Positions 22,640 through 30,880 of a stretch of DNA of 43,001 nucleotides are shown here, one piece after another. The position numbers were made by a program, and so were the translations under genes. Positions within the stretch are counted from its first letter, which is position 1; every line of letters begins with the position of its first letter. Origin of the DNA: Deltaproteobacteria bacterium GWA2_54_12. GTDB lineage: Bacteria > Desulfobacterota > GWC2-55-46. The stretch is from positions 23,229 through 66,229 of the forward strand of contig MGPK01000019.1 of assembly GCA_001795535.1 (NCBI GenBank), read 5' to 3'. Below the pieces are notes generated by a model. The model was not told the origin of the DNA. It made no database searches and saw nothing but the letters and a program-made list of their open reading frames with translations.

Positions 22640-23356
22640 ATGAGCGTTTTGAGGTCTATTGCCGTATGGGCACTATGGGTGCCGACAACGGTATTCGCGA
22701 CTTTTCTCATTGCGTTAGTCTGGCCTTTTGACAGGCAATGCGCTCTTATGCACAACATATGCGTCCTCTGGGCCAAGGCCGTCGTCGCCATCTCCGGCGT
22801 AAGGGTCAAGGTCGCGGGGCTCCAGAATGTGCCCAAGGGGCAGCCTGTTCTGTTCCTTTCAAACCACCAGGGCGCGTTTGACATACCCGCGTTGCAGTCC
22901 GTCCTTCCGGTCCAGTTCCGCTGGGTCGCCAAAAAGAGCCTGTTCAAGGTGCCTTTCGTAGGCTGGTCCATGCGCCTTGCCGGGTACATATCAATAGACA
23001 GGGAGAACCCGGCCGAGGCGGTCAAGAGCATGGAAGAGGCCGCCGAAAAGATGAGCAAAGGGGCTTCAGTTGTCATATTCCCCGAGGGTACGCGCTCTGA
23101 GACCGGCGCGCTGCTGCCCTTTAAGAGGGGCGCTTTCATGCTCGCCAGGAAAAGCGGCAGGCCGATAGTGCCGGTCGCCATAAGCGGTACCAGCGGGATA
23201 TTGAAAAGAGGGGGCTTCATCGTGAACCCCATGCGGGTCACGGTCACGATAGGAAGCCCCATACCGATAGGGTCGTCCGATGAAAAGGAATTGAGGAACC
23301 TGACCAAGAGGCAGGTAGAGGCCATGCTTAAAGGCACGGCAGGGGAGCTGGTATGA
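22640..23356 (+). CDS. plsC: 1-acyl-sn-glycerol-3-phosphate acyltransferase PlsC
   Basis: A 238-residue membrane acyltransferase that converts lysophosphatidic acid to phosphatidic acid. It has one or two N-terminal hydrophobic segments, the catalytic N-H-x4-D box (NHQGAFDIPAL, His76/Asp81), a KKSLFKVPFVGWSMRLAG motif II, the substrate motif FPEGTRS (about 147-153) and VPVAISGT. Normal length. Its stop overlaps the start of the RNase J gene (ATGA), so the two are coupled. The ribosome site is weak. Confidence 0.93.
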   Translation: MSVLRSIAVWALWVPTTVFATFLIALVWPFDRQCALMHNICVLWAKAVVAISGVRVKVAGLQNVPKGQPVLFLSNHQGAFDIPALQSVLPVQFRWVAKKSLFKVPFVGWSMRLAGYISIDRENPAEAVKSMEEAAEKMSKGASVVIFPEGTRSETGALLPFKRGAFMLARKSGRPIVPVAISGTSGILKRGGFIVNPMRVTVTIGSPIPIGSSDEKELRNLTKRQVEAMLKGTAGELV

Positions 23357-25029
23357 GCGAAGGGGACAGGACAACGGAAGCGTTGAGGATGATACCTCTG
23401 GGGGGCCTGGGCGAGATAGGCCTGAACATGATGGCAATGGAGTACGGCGATACCATAATCGTCATCGACTGCGGCCTCATGTTTCCGGAAGATTACATGC
23501 TGGGCATAGACCTGGTGATCCCGGATGTCACCTACTTGATCAGGAACCGGGACAAGGTAAAGGCTTTCATAATAACGCACGGCCATGAAGATCATACCGG
23601 GGCCCTGCCGTTCGTGCTGCGCGAGATAGACGCGCCGATATACGGGACAGCCATGACTCTGGGGCTCATCGAGGAGAAGCTCGAAGAGCACGGCCTTGCC
23701 CGCTCGACGGTTTTGGAGACGGTGCGCCCGAGGGACAGGGTCTCCATCGGCCCGTTTGACATCGAATTCATCAGGGTCAGCCATTCCATAGTGGACGGCT
23801 GCGGGCTGGCTATAAAAACGCCGGTCGGCACGGTCGTGCACACAGGGGACTTCAAGATGGACCAGACCCCGGTGGACGGAGAGGTGATGGACTACGCCAG
23901 GTTCTCCGAGTACGGGGAGGCCGGGGTGCTCCTGTTCATGTCAGATTCGACCAATGTCGAAAAGGAAGGCTATACGCTCTCCGAGCGTGAGATAGGCCGT
24001 AACCTCGAGGATGTTTTCAGGAGGTGCGAAGGCAGGATAATCGTGGCGGCCTTCTCCTCTAACATCCACCGCATACAGCAGGTCATGGACGCCGCCGATA
24101 AATTTGGCCGCAAGGTCGTGCTGAACGGCAAGAGCATGGTCGCTAACTCAAGGATAGCCCGGGCGTTGGGCTACCTGAAGGCTCCGGACGGGCTTATCGT
24201 AGACCTTCGCGATCTTGACTCGCTCCCCCACCAGAGGGTAGTGCTCCTCACTACCGGGAGCCAGGGCGAGCCCATGAGCGCGTTGACGCGCATGGCCATG
24301 GACAACCACAAGCAGATAAAAGTGACGAAGGGCGACACCATCATCCTGTCGTCGAAGTTCATACCCGGCCACGAAAAAGCCATCTCGACGATGATGAACC
24401 ACCTGTACAGGAGAGGGGCCGATGTCATATACGAGAAGGTCTCTGAGATCCATGTCTCCGGGCACGCGAGCAAAGAAGAGCTCAAGATAATGCTTAACAT
24501 AGTCAAGCCCAGGTACTTCATGCCTGTCCACGGCGAGTACCGCCACCTCGTGCTCCACGGAAGGCTCGCCTCGACTGTCGGCATACCGGAAGAGAACATT
24601 TTCGTGGCCGAGGACGGACAGGTGATCGAGTTCACGAAGGACGGGGCGCGAAGGGCCGAAATAGTCGAGCACGGCAGGGTCTTCGTCGACGGCAAGGGCG
24701 TCGGAGATGTCGGCGAGATGGTCCTCAAGGACAGGAGCCACCTTTCCGAGGGCGGAATGGTGCTGGCCGTCGTCGCCATAAACAACTCAACCGGAGAGAT
24801 AGTCTACGGCCCTGAGATAATCACCAGGGGCCTTGTGCTTGAGGAAGGAAGGCCGGGGCTCCTTGACCAGGCGAAGAATATCGTCATCGAGGCCCTGGGC
24901 AGCGTGAGCGCCGAGGTCAAGACAGAGCAGCTCGAGGTAAAAGAAGAGGTCAGGCGCGCACTCAGGCGCTTTTTCAACAAGACCCTCGAAAGAAGGCCGG
25001 TCATACTGCCGGTCATCATCGAGATTTAA
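23353..25029 (+). CDS. rnj: Ribonuclease J
   Basis: A 558-residue metallo-beta-lactamase/beta-CASP ribonuclease with 5'-3' exo- and endonuclease activity on RNA. It shows IPLGGLGEIGLNMMAMEY, the zinc motif THGHEDHTGALPF (His76, His78, Asp80, His81), HTGDFKMDQTP, MSDSTNVEKEGYT, the beta-CASP TTGSQGEPMSALTRMA and the C-terminal MPVHGEYRHLVLHGRLA and SGHASKEEL motifs. Complete, with a normal C-terminal oligomerisation domain. Translationally coupled to plsC. The short N-terminal extension of about 12 residues precedes the fold. Confidence 0.95.
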   Translation: MSEGDRTTEALRMIPLGGLGEIGLNMMAMEYGDTIIVIDCGLMFPEDYMLGIDLVIPDVTYLIRNRDKVKAFIITHGHEDHTGALPFVLREIDAPIYGTAMTLGLIEEKLEEHGLARSTVLETVRPRDRVSIGPFDIEFIRVSHSIVDGCGLAIKTPVGTVVHTGDFKMDQTPVDGEVMDYARFSEYGEAGVLLFMSDSTNVEKEGYTLSEREIGRNLEDVFRRCEGRIIVAAFSSNIHRIQQVMDAADKFGRKVVLNGKSMVANSRIARALGYLKAPDGLIVDLRDLDSLPHQRVVLLTTGSQGEPMSALTRMAMDNHKQIKVTKGDTIILSSKFIPGHEKAISTMMNHLYRRGADVIYEKVSEIHVSGHASKEELKIMLNIVKPRYFMPVHGEYRHLVLHGRLASTVGIPEENIFVAEDGQVIEFTKDGARRAEIVEHGRVFVDGKGVGDVGEMVLKDRSHLSEGGMVLAVVAINNSTGEIVYGPEIITRGLVLEEGRPGLLDQAKNIVIEALGSVSAEVKTEQLEVKEEVRRALRRFFNKTLERRPVILPVIIEI

Positions 25030-25042
25030 GCTGGAAACCCCA

Positions 25043-26152
25043 ATGGATAAAAAGAGCGTTGTCTGGTTCGCGGACCTGCGTGCAGGCGCCAGAAAAAACC
25101 TCTTCGACAAGATTGGCGCGCTCTTGGAGTCTGCGGGCGTAAAGGACAGGTTCAGGAAGGGCCACCTTGTCGCCGTGAAGCTCCATTTCGGCGAGAAGGG
25201 CAATGCCTCGTTCATCCGCCCGGTCTTCGTCAGAAGCGTGGTCGAAAGCATAAAGGAGACCGGCGCTTCCCCCTTTCTCACGGACACCAATACCCTCTAT
25301 GTCGGCACGCGGGGCAATTCGCCCGAGCACTTGAAAACGGCAATAGAGAACGGCTTTGACTATGCCGTTGTGTCCGCGCCTCTTATAATAGCCGACGGCC
25401 TCCGGGGCGATTCTGCCTCGTATGTAGAGATAGGCGGCAAGCACTTCAAAGAGGTCGGCATAGCTAAAGAGATCGCCTCGGCCGACGGCCTCGTCGTGCT
25501 CACTCATTTCAAATGCCATGAGCTGACGGGCTTTGGCGGCGCGCTGAAAAACATCGGCATGGGTTCGGCGTGCAGGGAAGGCAAGCTGGCCCAGCACTCG
25601 AATACAGCACCTGTCGTAGACCCTTCCGGCTGCGCGGCCTGCGGCGACTGCGTGGCAGCCTGCCCGGCTGCGGCAATAGAAGTCGGGGCCGCGGCTGTCA
25701 TCAGCGAAGAGGCGTGCATAGGGTGCGGCCACTGCATAGCCGTCTGCCCCCAGGGCACAATTAAGATAAGATGGAACGAGAGCGCGGGCAGGCTTCAGGA
25801 AAAGATGGTCGAGCACTTCGAGGGGGCCGTAAAAGGGAAAGAGGGCAGGTGCGTCTACTTTACCTTCGTGACCCAGGTCTCTCCGGCCTGCGACTGCTAC
25901 GGCCACAATGACGCGCCCATAGTCGGCGACATTGGCATGCTCGCGTCAAACGACCCGGTTGCCATTGACCAGGCCGCAGCCGACCTCGTGAACGGCGCGG
26001 AAGGCTTTCGGGGTACGGCCCTTTCAACCGGGCACGAGAGCGGGGGAGACAAGTTCAGGGGCGTGCACCCGGACATAGACTGGGAGGCTCAGCTTGATTA
26101 TGCCTGCCTGCGAGGTCTGGGGACGCGCGATTATATTTTAAAAAAGTTATAG
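25043..26152 (+). CDS. DUF362 protein with two 4Fe-4S clusters
   Basis: A 369-residue DUF362 protein. The DUF362 region (1-180 and 260-369) includes VAVKLHFGEKGNASFIRPVF, LTDTNTLYVGTRG, THFKCHELTGFGGALKNIGM and, late, ASNDPVAIDQAAADLV. Inserted at about 195-240 are two ferredoxin motifs, C-A-A-C-G-D-C-V-A-A-C-P and C-I-G-C-G-H-C-I-A-V-C-P. These are cytoplasmic iron-sulfur proteins of unsettled function, common in anaerobes. It follows RNase J by 13 bp and precedes the PilB-like gene by 12 bp, so all probably share a transcript. Confidence 0.9.
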   Translation: MDKKSVVWFADLRAGARKNLFDKIGALLESAGVKDRFRKGHLVAVKLHFGEKGNASFIRPVFVRSVVESIKETGASPFLTDTNTLYVGTRGNSPEHLKTAIENGFDYAVVSAPLIIADGLRGDSASYVEIGGKHFKEVGIAKEIASADGLVVLTHFKCHELTGFGGALKNIGMGSACREGKLAQHSNTAPVVDPSGCAACGDCVAACPAAAIEVGAAAVISEEACIGCGHCIAVCPQGTIKIRWNESAGRLQEKMVEHFEGAVKGKEGRCVYFTFVTQVSPACDCYGHNDAPIVGDIGMLASNDPVAIDQAAADLVNGAEGFRGTALSTGHESGGDKFRGVHPDIDWEAQLDYACLRGLGTRDYILKKL

Positions 26153-26164
26153 AGAGATAAAACG

Positions 26165-28045
26165 ATGGCCATAAAGAAGATCGGAGAGCTGCTTGTAGAA
26201 GCCGGGCTTATCACTGATTCGCAGCTACAGGAATCTCTCCAGGCCTCAAAAGACGGCAAGGGACAGAGGCTTGGCGCGATAATCGTGCACAAGGGGTACG
26301 CGACCGAAATAGACATAGCCCAGACCCTTGCGTTTCAGCTCGGCATCCCGTTCATCGACATCTCGAAAACGCAGGTCGACCCCGAGGCCGTAGGCCTCGT
26401 TCCCGAGAGGCTCGCGAAGAAGTACCTGCTCATGCCGCTGGTCCAGGAGCACAGGGTCCTCAAAGTGGCGATGGCAGACCCCTTGAACCTGCACGCCATA
26501 GACGATATCAGGTTTTCCACGGAGATGGAGGTGCAGCCCATGGTTGCCACCCTGTCCGATGTGGACGCCGCCATAAACACCCACTACCACCTGAGCGAGC
26601 CGATAGAGGACCTGCTGGGCGACATCAAGAGGGACAGGCTCGTCGAGCTGGTGCGAGAGCCTGAATCGGACAGGGACATAGTCGAGAACACGAGAAAGTC
26701 CTCGGCCCCGCCGATAATAAAGATGGTAGATTCAATACTTATACACGGGTTCGAGAACAGGGCGAGCGACATCCATCTGGAGCCGCAGGAGCTGTCGGTA
26801 AAGCTGCGCATCAGGGTCGACGGGATCATGAGGGAGACCATGAAGCTACCCAAGTGGGTGCAGGGGCCGGTGATCTCGAGGATAAAGCTCATGGCCAGGA
26901 TGGACATCGCCGAAAGGCGGGTCTCCCAGGACGGCAGGTTCAAGGTCAAGCTTGGCGAAAAGGCTGTGGACCTGCGCGTGTCGACACTGCCGACCCAGTA
27001 CGGCGAGACCGTCGTCATGAGGCTCCTTGACCCGAAGTCATCCATGCTCGACCTGGGTGGCGCCGGGTTTCTCCCCGATGACTTTGCCAGGGTAAAAAGC
27101 ATCATCGAGCGGCCCCAGGGCGTGGTCCTCGTGACCGGCCCTACGGGAAGCGGCAAGACCTCGACCCTGTACTCGATGGTATCGAGCATCAAAAGCGAGC
27201 GCATAAACATAATCACCATAGAAGACCCCATCGAGTACGAGCTCAAGGATGTTAACCAGGTGGCCGTGAACGACAAAACGGGCCTGACATTTTCGTACGC
27301 CCTGAGGAGCGTCCTCAGACAGGACCCCGATGTCATACTCATCGGAGAGATGAGGGACGAGGAGACCGCCGTCATAGCCCATCAGGCATCGATGACCGGC
27401 CACCTGGTCTTTTCAACCCTTCACACCAACGACGCCGTGTCGTCAGTCGTAAGGCTCCGGAACATGGGCATACCTCCTTACATGATAGCCTCGGCATTGA
27501 ACGGCGTGGTGGCCCAGAGGCTCGTCAGGATGATATGCGCGCAATGCAAGGAGGCCTATGACCCGTCTGAGGACGAGCTTAAAAAGGGCGGAGTCAAGTG
27601 GAGCGGAAGGAAGCTGTACAGGGGCGCCGGATGCAAGTCTTGTTCAGGCACGGGCTATTCCGGGCGCGTGGGGATATTCGAGGTGCTCACCGTCAATCAG
27701 AAAGTCAAAAGCCTTATCAGCTCTGACGCTTCCGAACAGGATATTTTCAGGGCCGCCGTTGACGCGGGCATGACTCCGATGCACATGGACGGGCTCAAGA
27801 AGGTGGCTGCCGGGATAACAACCCTGGAGGAGCTGACGAGGGTGATATATCTCGGAAAGGCCGATGACGCCGCGAAGTGCCCTGTCTGTTCCGAGAGCCT
27901 GCCGCCAGGTGCGCCGCAGTGCCCGAATTGCGGGGCCGTTTCCCTGAAGAACTGCCCGTCGTGCGGCAAGGAGAGCCAGAGCGGCTGGAAGGTCTGCCCC
28001 TGGTGCGCGGAAGGTCTGACAAATACGCCAAAACTCCGTTCATGA
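26165..28045 (+). CDS. PilB/GspE-type secretion ATPase with C-terminal double zinc ribbon
   Basis: A 626-residue ATPase that would power type IV pilus or type II secretion assembly. The N-terminal MshEN region (about 1-150: KKIGELLVEAGLITDSQLQE, FIDISKTQVDPEAVGLVPE) can bind c-di-GMP in relatives. The core has Walker A GPTGSGKTSTLY (about 324-335), the Asp box, Walker B LIGEMRDEETA and the His box GHLVFSTLHTND. The usual zinc site is present (C-A-Q-C and C-K-S-C with GYSGRVGIFEVL). Unusually, a second zinc region at about 571-618 adds four C-P-x-C-type knuckles (CPVC, CPNC, CPSC, CPWC), a double zinc ribbon. No other pilus gene is nearby. Confidence 0.9.
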   Translation: MAIKKIGELLVEAGLITDSQLQESLQASKDGKGQRLGAIIVHKGYATEIDIAQTLAFQLGIPFIDISKTQVDPEAVGLVPERLAKKYLLMPLVQEHRVLKVAMADPLNLHAIDDIRFSTEMEVQPMVATLSDVDAAINTHYHLSEPIEDLLGDIKRDRLVELVREPESDRDIVENTRKSSAPPIIKMVDSILIHGFENRASDIHLEPQELSVKLRIRVDGIMRETMKLPKWVQGPVISRIKLMARMDIAERRVSQDGRFKVKLGEKAVDLRVSTLPTQYGETVVMRLLDPKSSMLDLGGAGFLPDDFARVKSIIERPQGVVLVTGPTGSGKTSTLYSMVSSIKSERINIITIEDPIEYELKDVNQVAVNDKTGLTFSYALRSVLRQDPDVILIGEMRDEETAVIAHQASMTGHLVFSTLHTNDAVSSVVRLRNMGIPPYMIASALNGVVAQRLVRMICAQCKEAYDPSEDELKKGGVKWSGRKLYRGAGCKSCSGTGYSGRVGIFEVLTVNQKVKSLISSDASEQDIFRAAVDAGMTPMHMDGLKKVAAGITTLEELTRVIYLGKADDAAKCPVCSESLPPGAPQCPNCGAVSLKNCPSCGKESQSGWKVCPWCAEGLTNTPKLRS

Positions 28046-28182
28046 ACCAGTCAATTTCCTTTTGACTCAGGCTTTCAAATCCGGTAGATTGTAAGTTCAC
28101 TAGTATTCTGTTAATAAGTTGTGTGTCGTGGTCCGCTTTGGCGTTTGCGGGGCGGTTCCATTTGTGCTATTATGTCCCGGCT

Positions 28183-28779
28183 ATGCCTACTCTGAAGAGA
28201 CTTCGCCTGTTGATGTTGAAGCCAAGACTGAAAACCTCGCTTATAGCCGGTTTTACGCTGCTCGCAGCCTTGGCCGCGGCCGAATGTTTTGCCGCGATGG
28301 ACCCTGCTCCGGCAGACTGGCCGAATTACGAATATAACAGGGTCCCGGGCGAGTTCAAGAGGAACAAGTACGGGATAATCGACCCGAGCCCTGATGTCGT
28401 CTCCCTTCAGCAGCTCCCGGTCGACACCTACGGCTTCGTGGACTGGGGTAAGGCGATGAAAGACGGCATAATAGCCCCGAGAGAATCGATAAGCGGCAAG
28501 CCTCCCAGGCTCAGCCCCGAGGACAGCGAGCCGTTCAGCGCGGACATCCTCATAAAGTCCAAAATGAAGTTCATGCCGGATGTCATCTTTCCCCATAGCG
28601 CACATACTGAGTGGCTCAAGTGTTCCGTCTGCCACCCCAGGATTTTCAAGAAAAAAGCCGGAGCCACCCCTATAACCATGGCCGGCATCTGGAACGGCCA
28701 GTTCTGCGGCAGGTGCCACGACAAGGTTGCATTTCCCACAAGAAACTGTTTCAAATGCCACTCAGCCCCCAGGCAGTGA
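28183..28779 (+). CDS. c7-type triheme cytochrome (nanowire_3heme-like), exported
   Basis: A 198-residue protein with an N-terminal signal segment (TSLIAGFTLLAALAAAECFA) and a C-terminal triheme domain. Three C-x-x-C-H sites lie close together (C-S-V-C-H, C-G-R-C-H, C-F-K-C-H), with extra His ligands in F-P-H-S-A-H and the PRIFKKKAGATPITM segment. This matches the c(7)-type cytochrome triheme domain used for periplasmic or extracellular electron transfer. I start at 28183; a GTG/ATG choice further upstream adds a segment without homology. It is followed after 32 bp by the first luxR-like gene. Upstream (28046-28182) is an AT-rich gap with a small AGTCAA/TTGACT dyad at 28049-28067. Confidence 0.87.
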   Translation: MPTLKRLRLLMLKPRLKTSLIAGFTLLAALAAAECFAAMDPAPADWPNYEYNRVPGEFKRNKYGIIDPSPDVVSLQQLPVDTYGFVDWGKAMKDGIIAPRESISGKPPRLSPEDSEPFSADILIKSKMKFMPDVIFPHSAHTEWLKCSVCHPRIFKKKAGATPITMAGIWNGQFCGRCHDKVAFPTRNCFKCHSAPRQ

Positions 28780-28811
28780 GCGCTCAGGTCCGCCTTTAAA
28801 GGAGCAGCCCG

Positions 28812-29417
28812 ATGCCTTTTGACGACCTTGCTAAAAACGAACTCATAAGCATACTTGAACTTATAGACCAGGCGCAGCGTTGCTCAGGGGCCTCAGGCCT
28901 GCAGTCTCTCATATTGAACGCGGCCCTCCTCCTTGAGGCCGAATTCACCGTATGCGGGCTCGCGCGTACCGGGACGGACGGACTGCCCGTCGTGACTTCT
29001 TATGTAAACGGCAACTACCCGGAAGAATGGGTCAGAAGATACATTGAGAGCGCTTATCATCGGAAAGACCCGGTAGTGCGGTTCCACACCAAGTACGCGC
29101 TTACCCAGACCTGGACGAATGTATTCAGGCAGTTCGAGGACAAGGCGGCCAGGCAGGTCGTTAATGAAGCTTCCGATTACGGCTTGAGGTTCGGGATCAC
29201 CGGGGCCCTGTATGTCCCTGAAATGGACAATATCGCCATGTTCACATTTGCCGGGAGGGCGGATAAGTTCGGCTCGCACCACAAGAGAATAGCCGATATC
29301 CTTTCGTTGCATTTCACCCGGGCCCTTGCTGGCTGCGCCCGTGAATCACTTTTTGCCACAGGGCATCGTTTAGACGATGAAGGTCACCCGAAAGAACGGG
29401 AGGGGAAGGCATGGTGA
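28812..29417 (+). CDS. LuxR-type autoinducer-binding protein lacking a DNA-binding domain
   Basis: A 201-residue protein made only of the acyl-homoserine-lactone-binding domain. The ligand residues have the LuxR spacing exactly: Trp73, Tyr77, Asp86-Pro87 and Trp101 (LuxR Trp66, Tyr70, Asp79-Pro80, Trp94), then YGLRFGITGAL. The sequence ends at about 200 with a charged tail and has no helix-turn-helix; the stop codon overlaps the next gene by 7 bp. It could bind signal and heterodimerise with the full LuxR beside it, as the anti-activator TrlR does with TraR, or act as a signal buffer (inference). AAAGGAGC is the ribosome site. Confidence 0.87.
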   Translation: MPFDDLAKNELISILELIDQAQRCSGASGLQSLILNAALLLEAEFTVCGLARTGTDGLPVVTSYVNGNYPEEWVRRYIESAYHRKDPVVRFHTKYALTQTWTNVFRQFEDKAARQVVNEASDYGLRFGITGALYVPEMDNIAMFTFAGRADKFGSHHKRIADILSLHFTRALAGCARESLFATGHRLDDEGHPKEREGKAW

Positions 29418-30169
29418 GCTACAGCAACTTTTCGAAAAGGGAACTGGCGGATATCCTGGATGTCATTCACTCTTCTCTGCAATGCAGGGAGGAGGGGGAC
29501 ATAAAGACCCTGCTTGACCGGATAAGGGGGCTTGTCTCCGGTGATTTTGGCATCTGCGGCATAGGCAAGGGCGGCGAGGACGGGCAGGGCGGCCTTAACG
29601 CCCCTCCCCACATAATAAACCTCAACTACCCGATGGAGTGGCTGCAGATATACGGGGCCAATCAGCTCTATAACCAGGACCCTATCGTACTGCGCAACCT
29701 GTCAAACCCCGGCTCCCAGCTGTGGGACGAGACCTACTCCATGTTCGACGGCAAGCTCTCGAGGATGTTCCTCACATCGCGCGACTTCGGCTTGAACCAC
29801 GGCGTAAGCGGCGGCATGCATAACCAGGACAGTAACACCACTACCTTGTTTTCGTTCTCCGGGAAAGGCGACTGGTTCAAGGACCATCAGAAAAAGATAC
29901 TCGCCCTTCTCGCCCCCCACCTCCACCAGGCGCTGGCCCGGATTTATAAGACGGCGCAGGCCAATTCGCGCATGGGGACCCTGTCAAAGCGGGAGTGGGA
30001 GATAGTCTCCTGGGTCAAGGCTGGCAAGACCAACTGGGAGATATCCATGATACTCAGCATAAGCGAGCGGACCGTGAAGTTCCATGTCCAGAACATCGAG
30101 AGGAAGCTCGAAGCCGTCAATAAGGCCCATGCCGTAGCGATCCTGATGGAACAGGGTCATTTAGAGTAG
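29411..30169 (+). CDS. LuxR family quorum-sensing transcription factor
   Basis: A 252-residue LuxR regulator. The N-terminal autoinducer domain keeps Trp77, Tyr81, Asp90-Pro91 and Trp105 with canonical spacing. The C-terminal GerE-type helix-turn-helix (about 188-250) reads LSKREWEIVSWVKAGKTNWE then ISERTVKFHVQNIERKL, including the conserved Glu and Gly of the DNA-binding domain. It starts within the upstream luxR-like gene (7-bp overlap) and its last 53 bp overlap the end of the convergent luxI gene. It should bind the lux-box-like sites at 30821-30840 and 30881-30900. Confidence 0.92.
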   Translation: MVSYSNFSKRELADILDVIHSSLQCREEGDIKTLLDRIRGLVSGDFGICGIGKGGEDGQGGLNAPPHIINLNYPMEWLQIYGANQLYNQDPIVLRNLSNPGSQLWDETYSMFDGKLSRMFLTSRDFGLNHGVSGGMHNQDSNTTTLFSFSGKGDWFKDHQKKILALLAPHLHQALARIYKTAQANSRMGTLSKREWEIVSWVKAGKTNWEISMILSISERTVKFHVQNIERKLEAVNKAHAVAILMEQGHLE

Positions 30170-30770
30170 ACATCCAGCTGAAGAACTCAGGCCTTTTGAC
30201 TGCCGCGGACTCTTCGAACGCCCGCCAGTCGAGCACGGCTATGCCGGACATCACACCTTCCCCCAGCGGCTTGAAGTCAGCGACCGGCACGAACGGGAAA
30301 AACCTCTTCAGGTAAAAGAAGTACCTCTGTTCGATAATCGTGATAAGATATCTGGAATCGTTCTTAAGCGACCAGTGGTATATGGCCTTGTACAGCAGGT
30401 GGGCCAGGCTTAAAGACGCGACAGTGTCCCCCCGCCTGTCCTTCCTGACGCATATCCTGGTCGATTCGGACATGCCGGGTACTTTGCTGAAACCCTCTTC
30501 GGGCAGGAGGGAGGCGAATTCTTTTTCGATCATGTAAGGCAGCGGCGCGGGTATGAGCCGCACATGGCCGACGAGCTCGGAATGTTCGAATATCCCTATG
30601 CTTTCGGCGAAGTCGTCGTAAGGGTCCCTGTCCAGGCCGTCGGCGGTTGGCGGCACCCACCGGAGTTCATCCCTGAAGACATCGTGTCTGAGCCTCAGGG
30701 CAGAGTCGACCTCTTCGGGGGCGGAGATGGTCTTTACCAGGTACTTTTCCTCTTGAAATATAAGATCCAT
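30117..30770 (-). CDS. LuxI-type acyl-homoserine-lactone synthase
   Basis: A 217-residue autoinducer synthase making an AHL from SAM and an acyl-ACP or acyl-CoA. The invariant LuxI residues align by spacing: Arg28, Phe32, Trp38 (RHDVFRDELRW), Asp49 and Asp52, Arg71 in GHVRLIP, and Glu102/Arg105 in SESTRICV. The acyl specificity cannot be predicted. The start is fixed by AAGGAGGTG five bases before the ATG. It is convergent with luxR and overlaps it by 53 bp. A lux-box-like dyad 50 bp upstream of the start suggests positive feedback. Confidence 0.9.
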   Translation of the reverse strand: MDLIFQEEKYLVKTISAPEEVDSALRLRHDVFRDELRWVPPTADGLDRDPYDDFAESIGIFEHSELVGHVRLIPAPLPYMIEKEFASLLPEEGFSKVPGMSESTRICVRKDRRGDTVASLSLAHLLYKAIYHWSLKNDSRYLITIIEQRYFFYLKRFFPFVPVADFKPLGEGVMSGIAVLDWRAFEESAAVKRPEFFSWMSTLNDPVPSGSLRHGPY

Positions 30771-30792
30771 GTCAGCACCTCCTTTTGCCCTC

Positions 30793-30798
30793 TTTTTA
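30793..30798 (-). promoter_or_regulatory. Predicted luxI -10 element
   Basis: On the minus strand, TGC-TAAAAA forms an extended -10 that starts 22 bp beyond the dyad at 30821-30840. Transcription would begin near 30786, centring the dyad at about -44, the position of an activating lux box. Confidence 0.45.
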
Positions 30799-30820
30799 GC
30801 AGGTGACGGGCTTAAGATGT

Positions 30821-30840
30821 AACTGGCACGAGTAGCAGTT
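30821..30840 (-). promoter_or_regulatory. Lux-box-like operator for luxI
   Basis: The 20-bp sequence AACTGGCACGAGTAGCAGTT has AACTG and CAGTT arms separated by 10 bp, with further matching pairs inside (AC and GT). This is the NNCTG-N10-CAGNN layout of LuxR-family binding sites. Its place relative to the predicted luxI promoter fits. Confidence 0.6.
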
Positions 30841-30880
30841 TAAAAAAGCGTGTAAATGGCTTAGAATAAAAGATTTCGCT

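Noticed and set aside
28065-28095. A TTCAAATCC stretch resembling a tRNA T-loop after the PilB-like gene
   Set aside because: No acceptor, D or anticodon stem can be paired around it, and no CCA-like end is present.
29560-29640. Frameshift joining the two LuxR-like genes into one
   Set aside because: Each has its own start, ribosome site and complete autoinducer domain, so they are tandem genes, not one broken gene.
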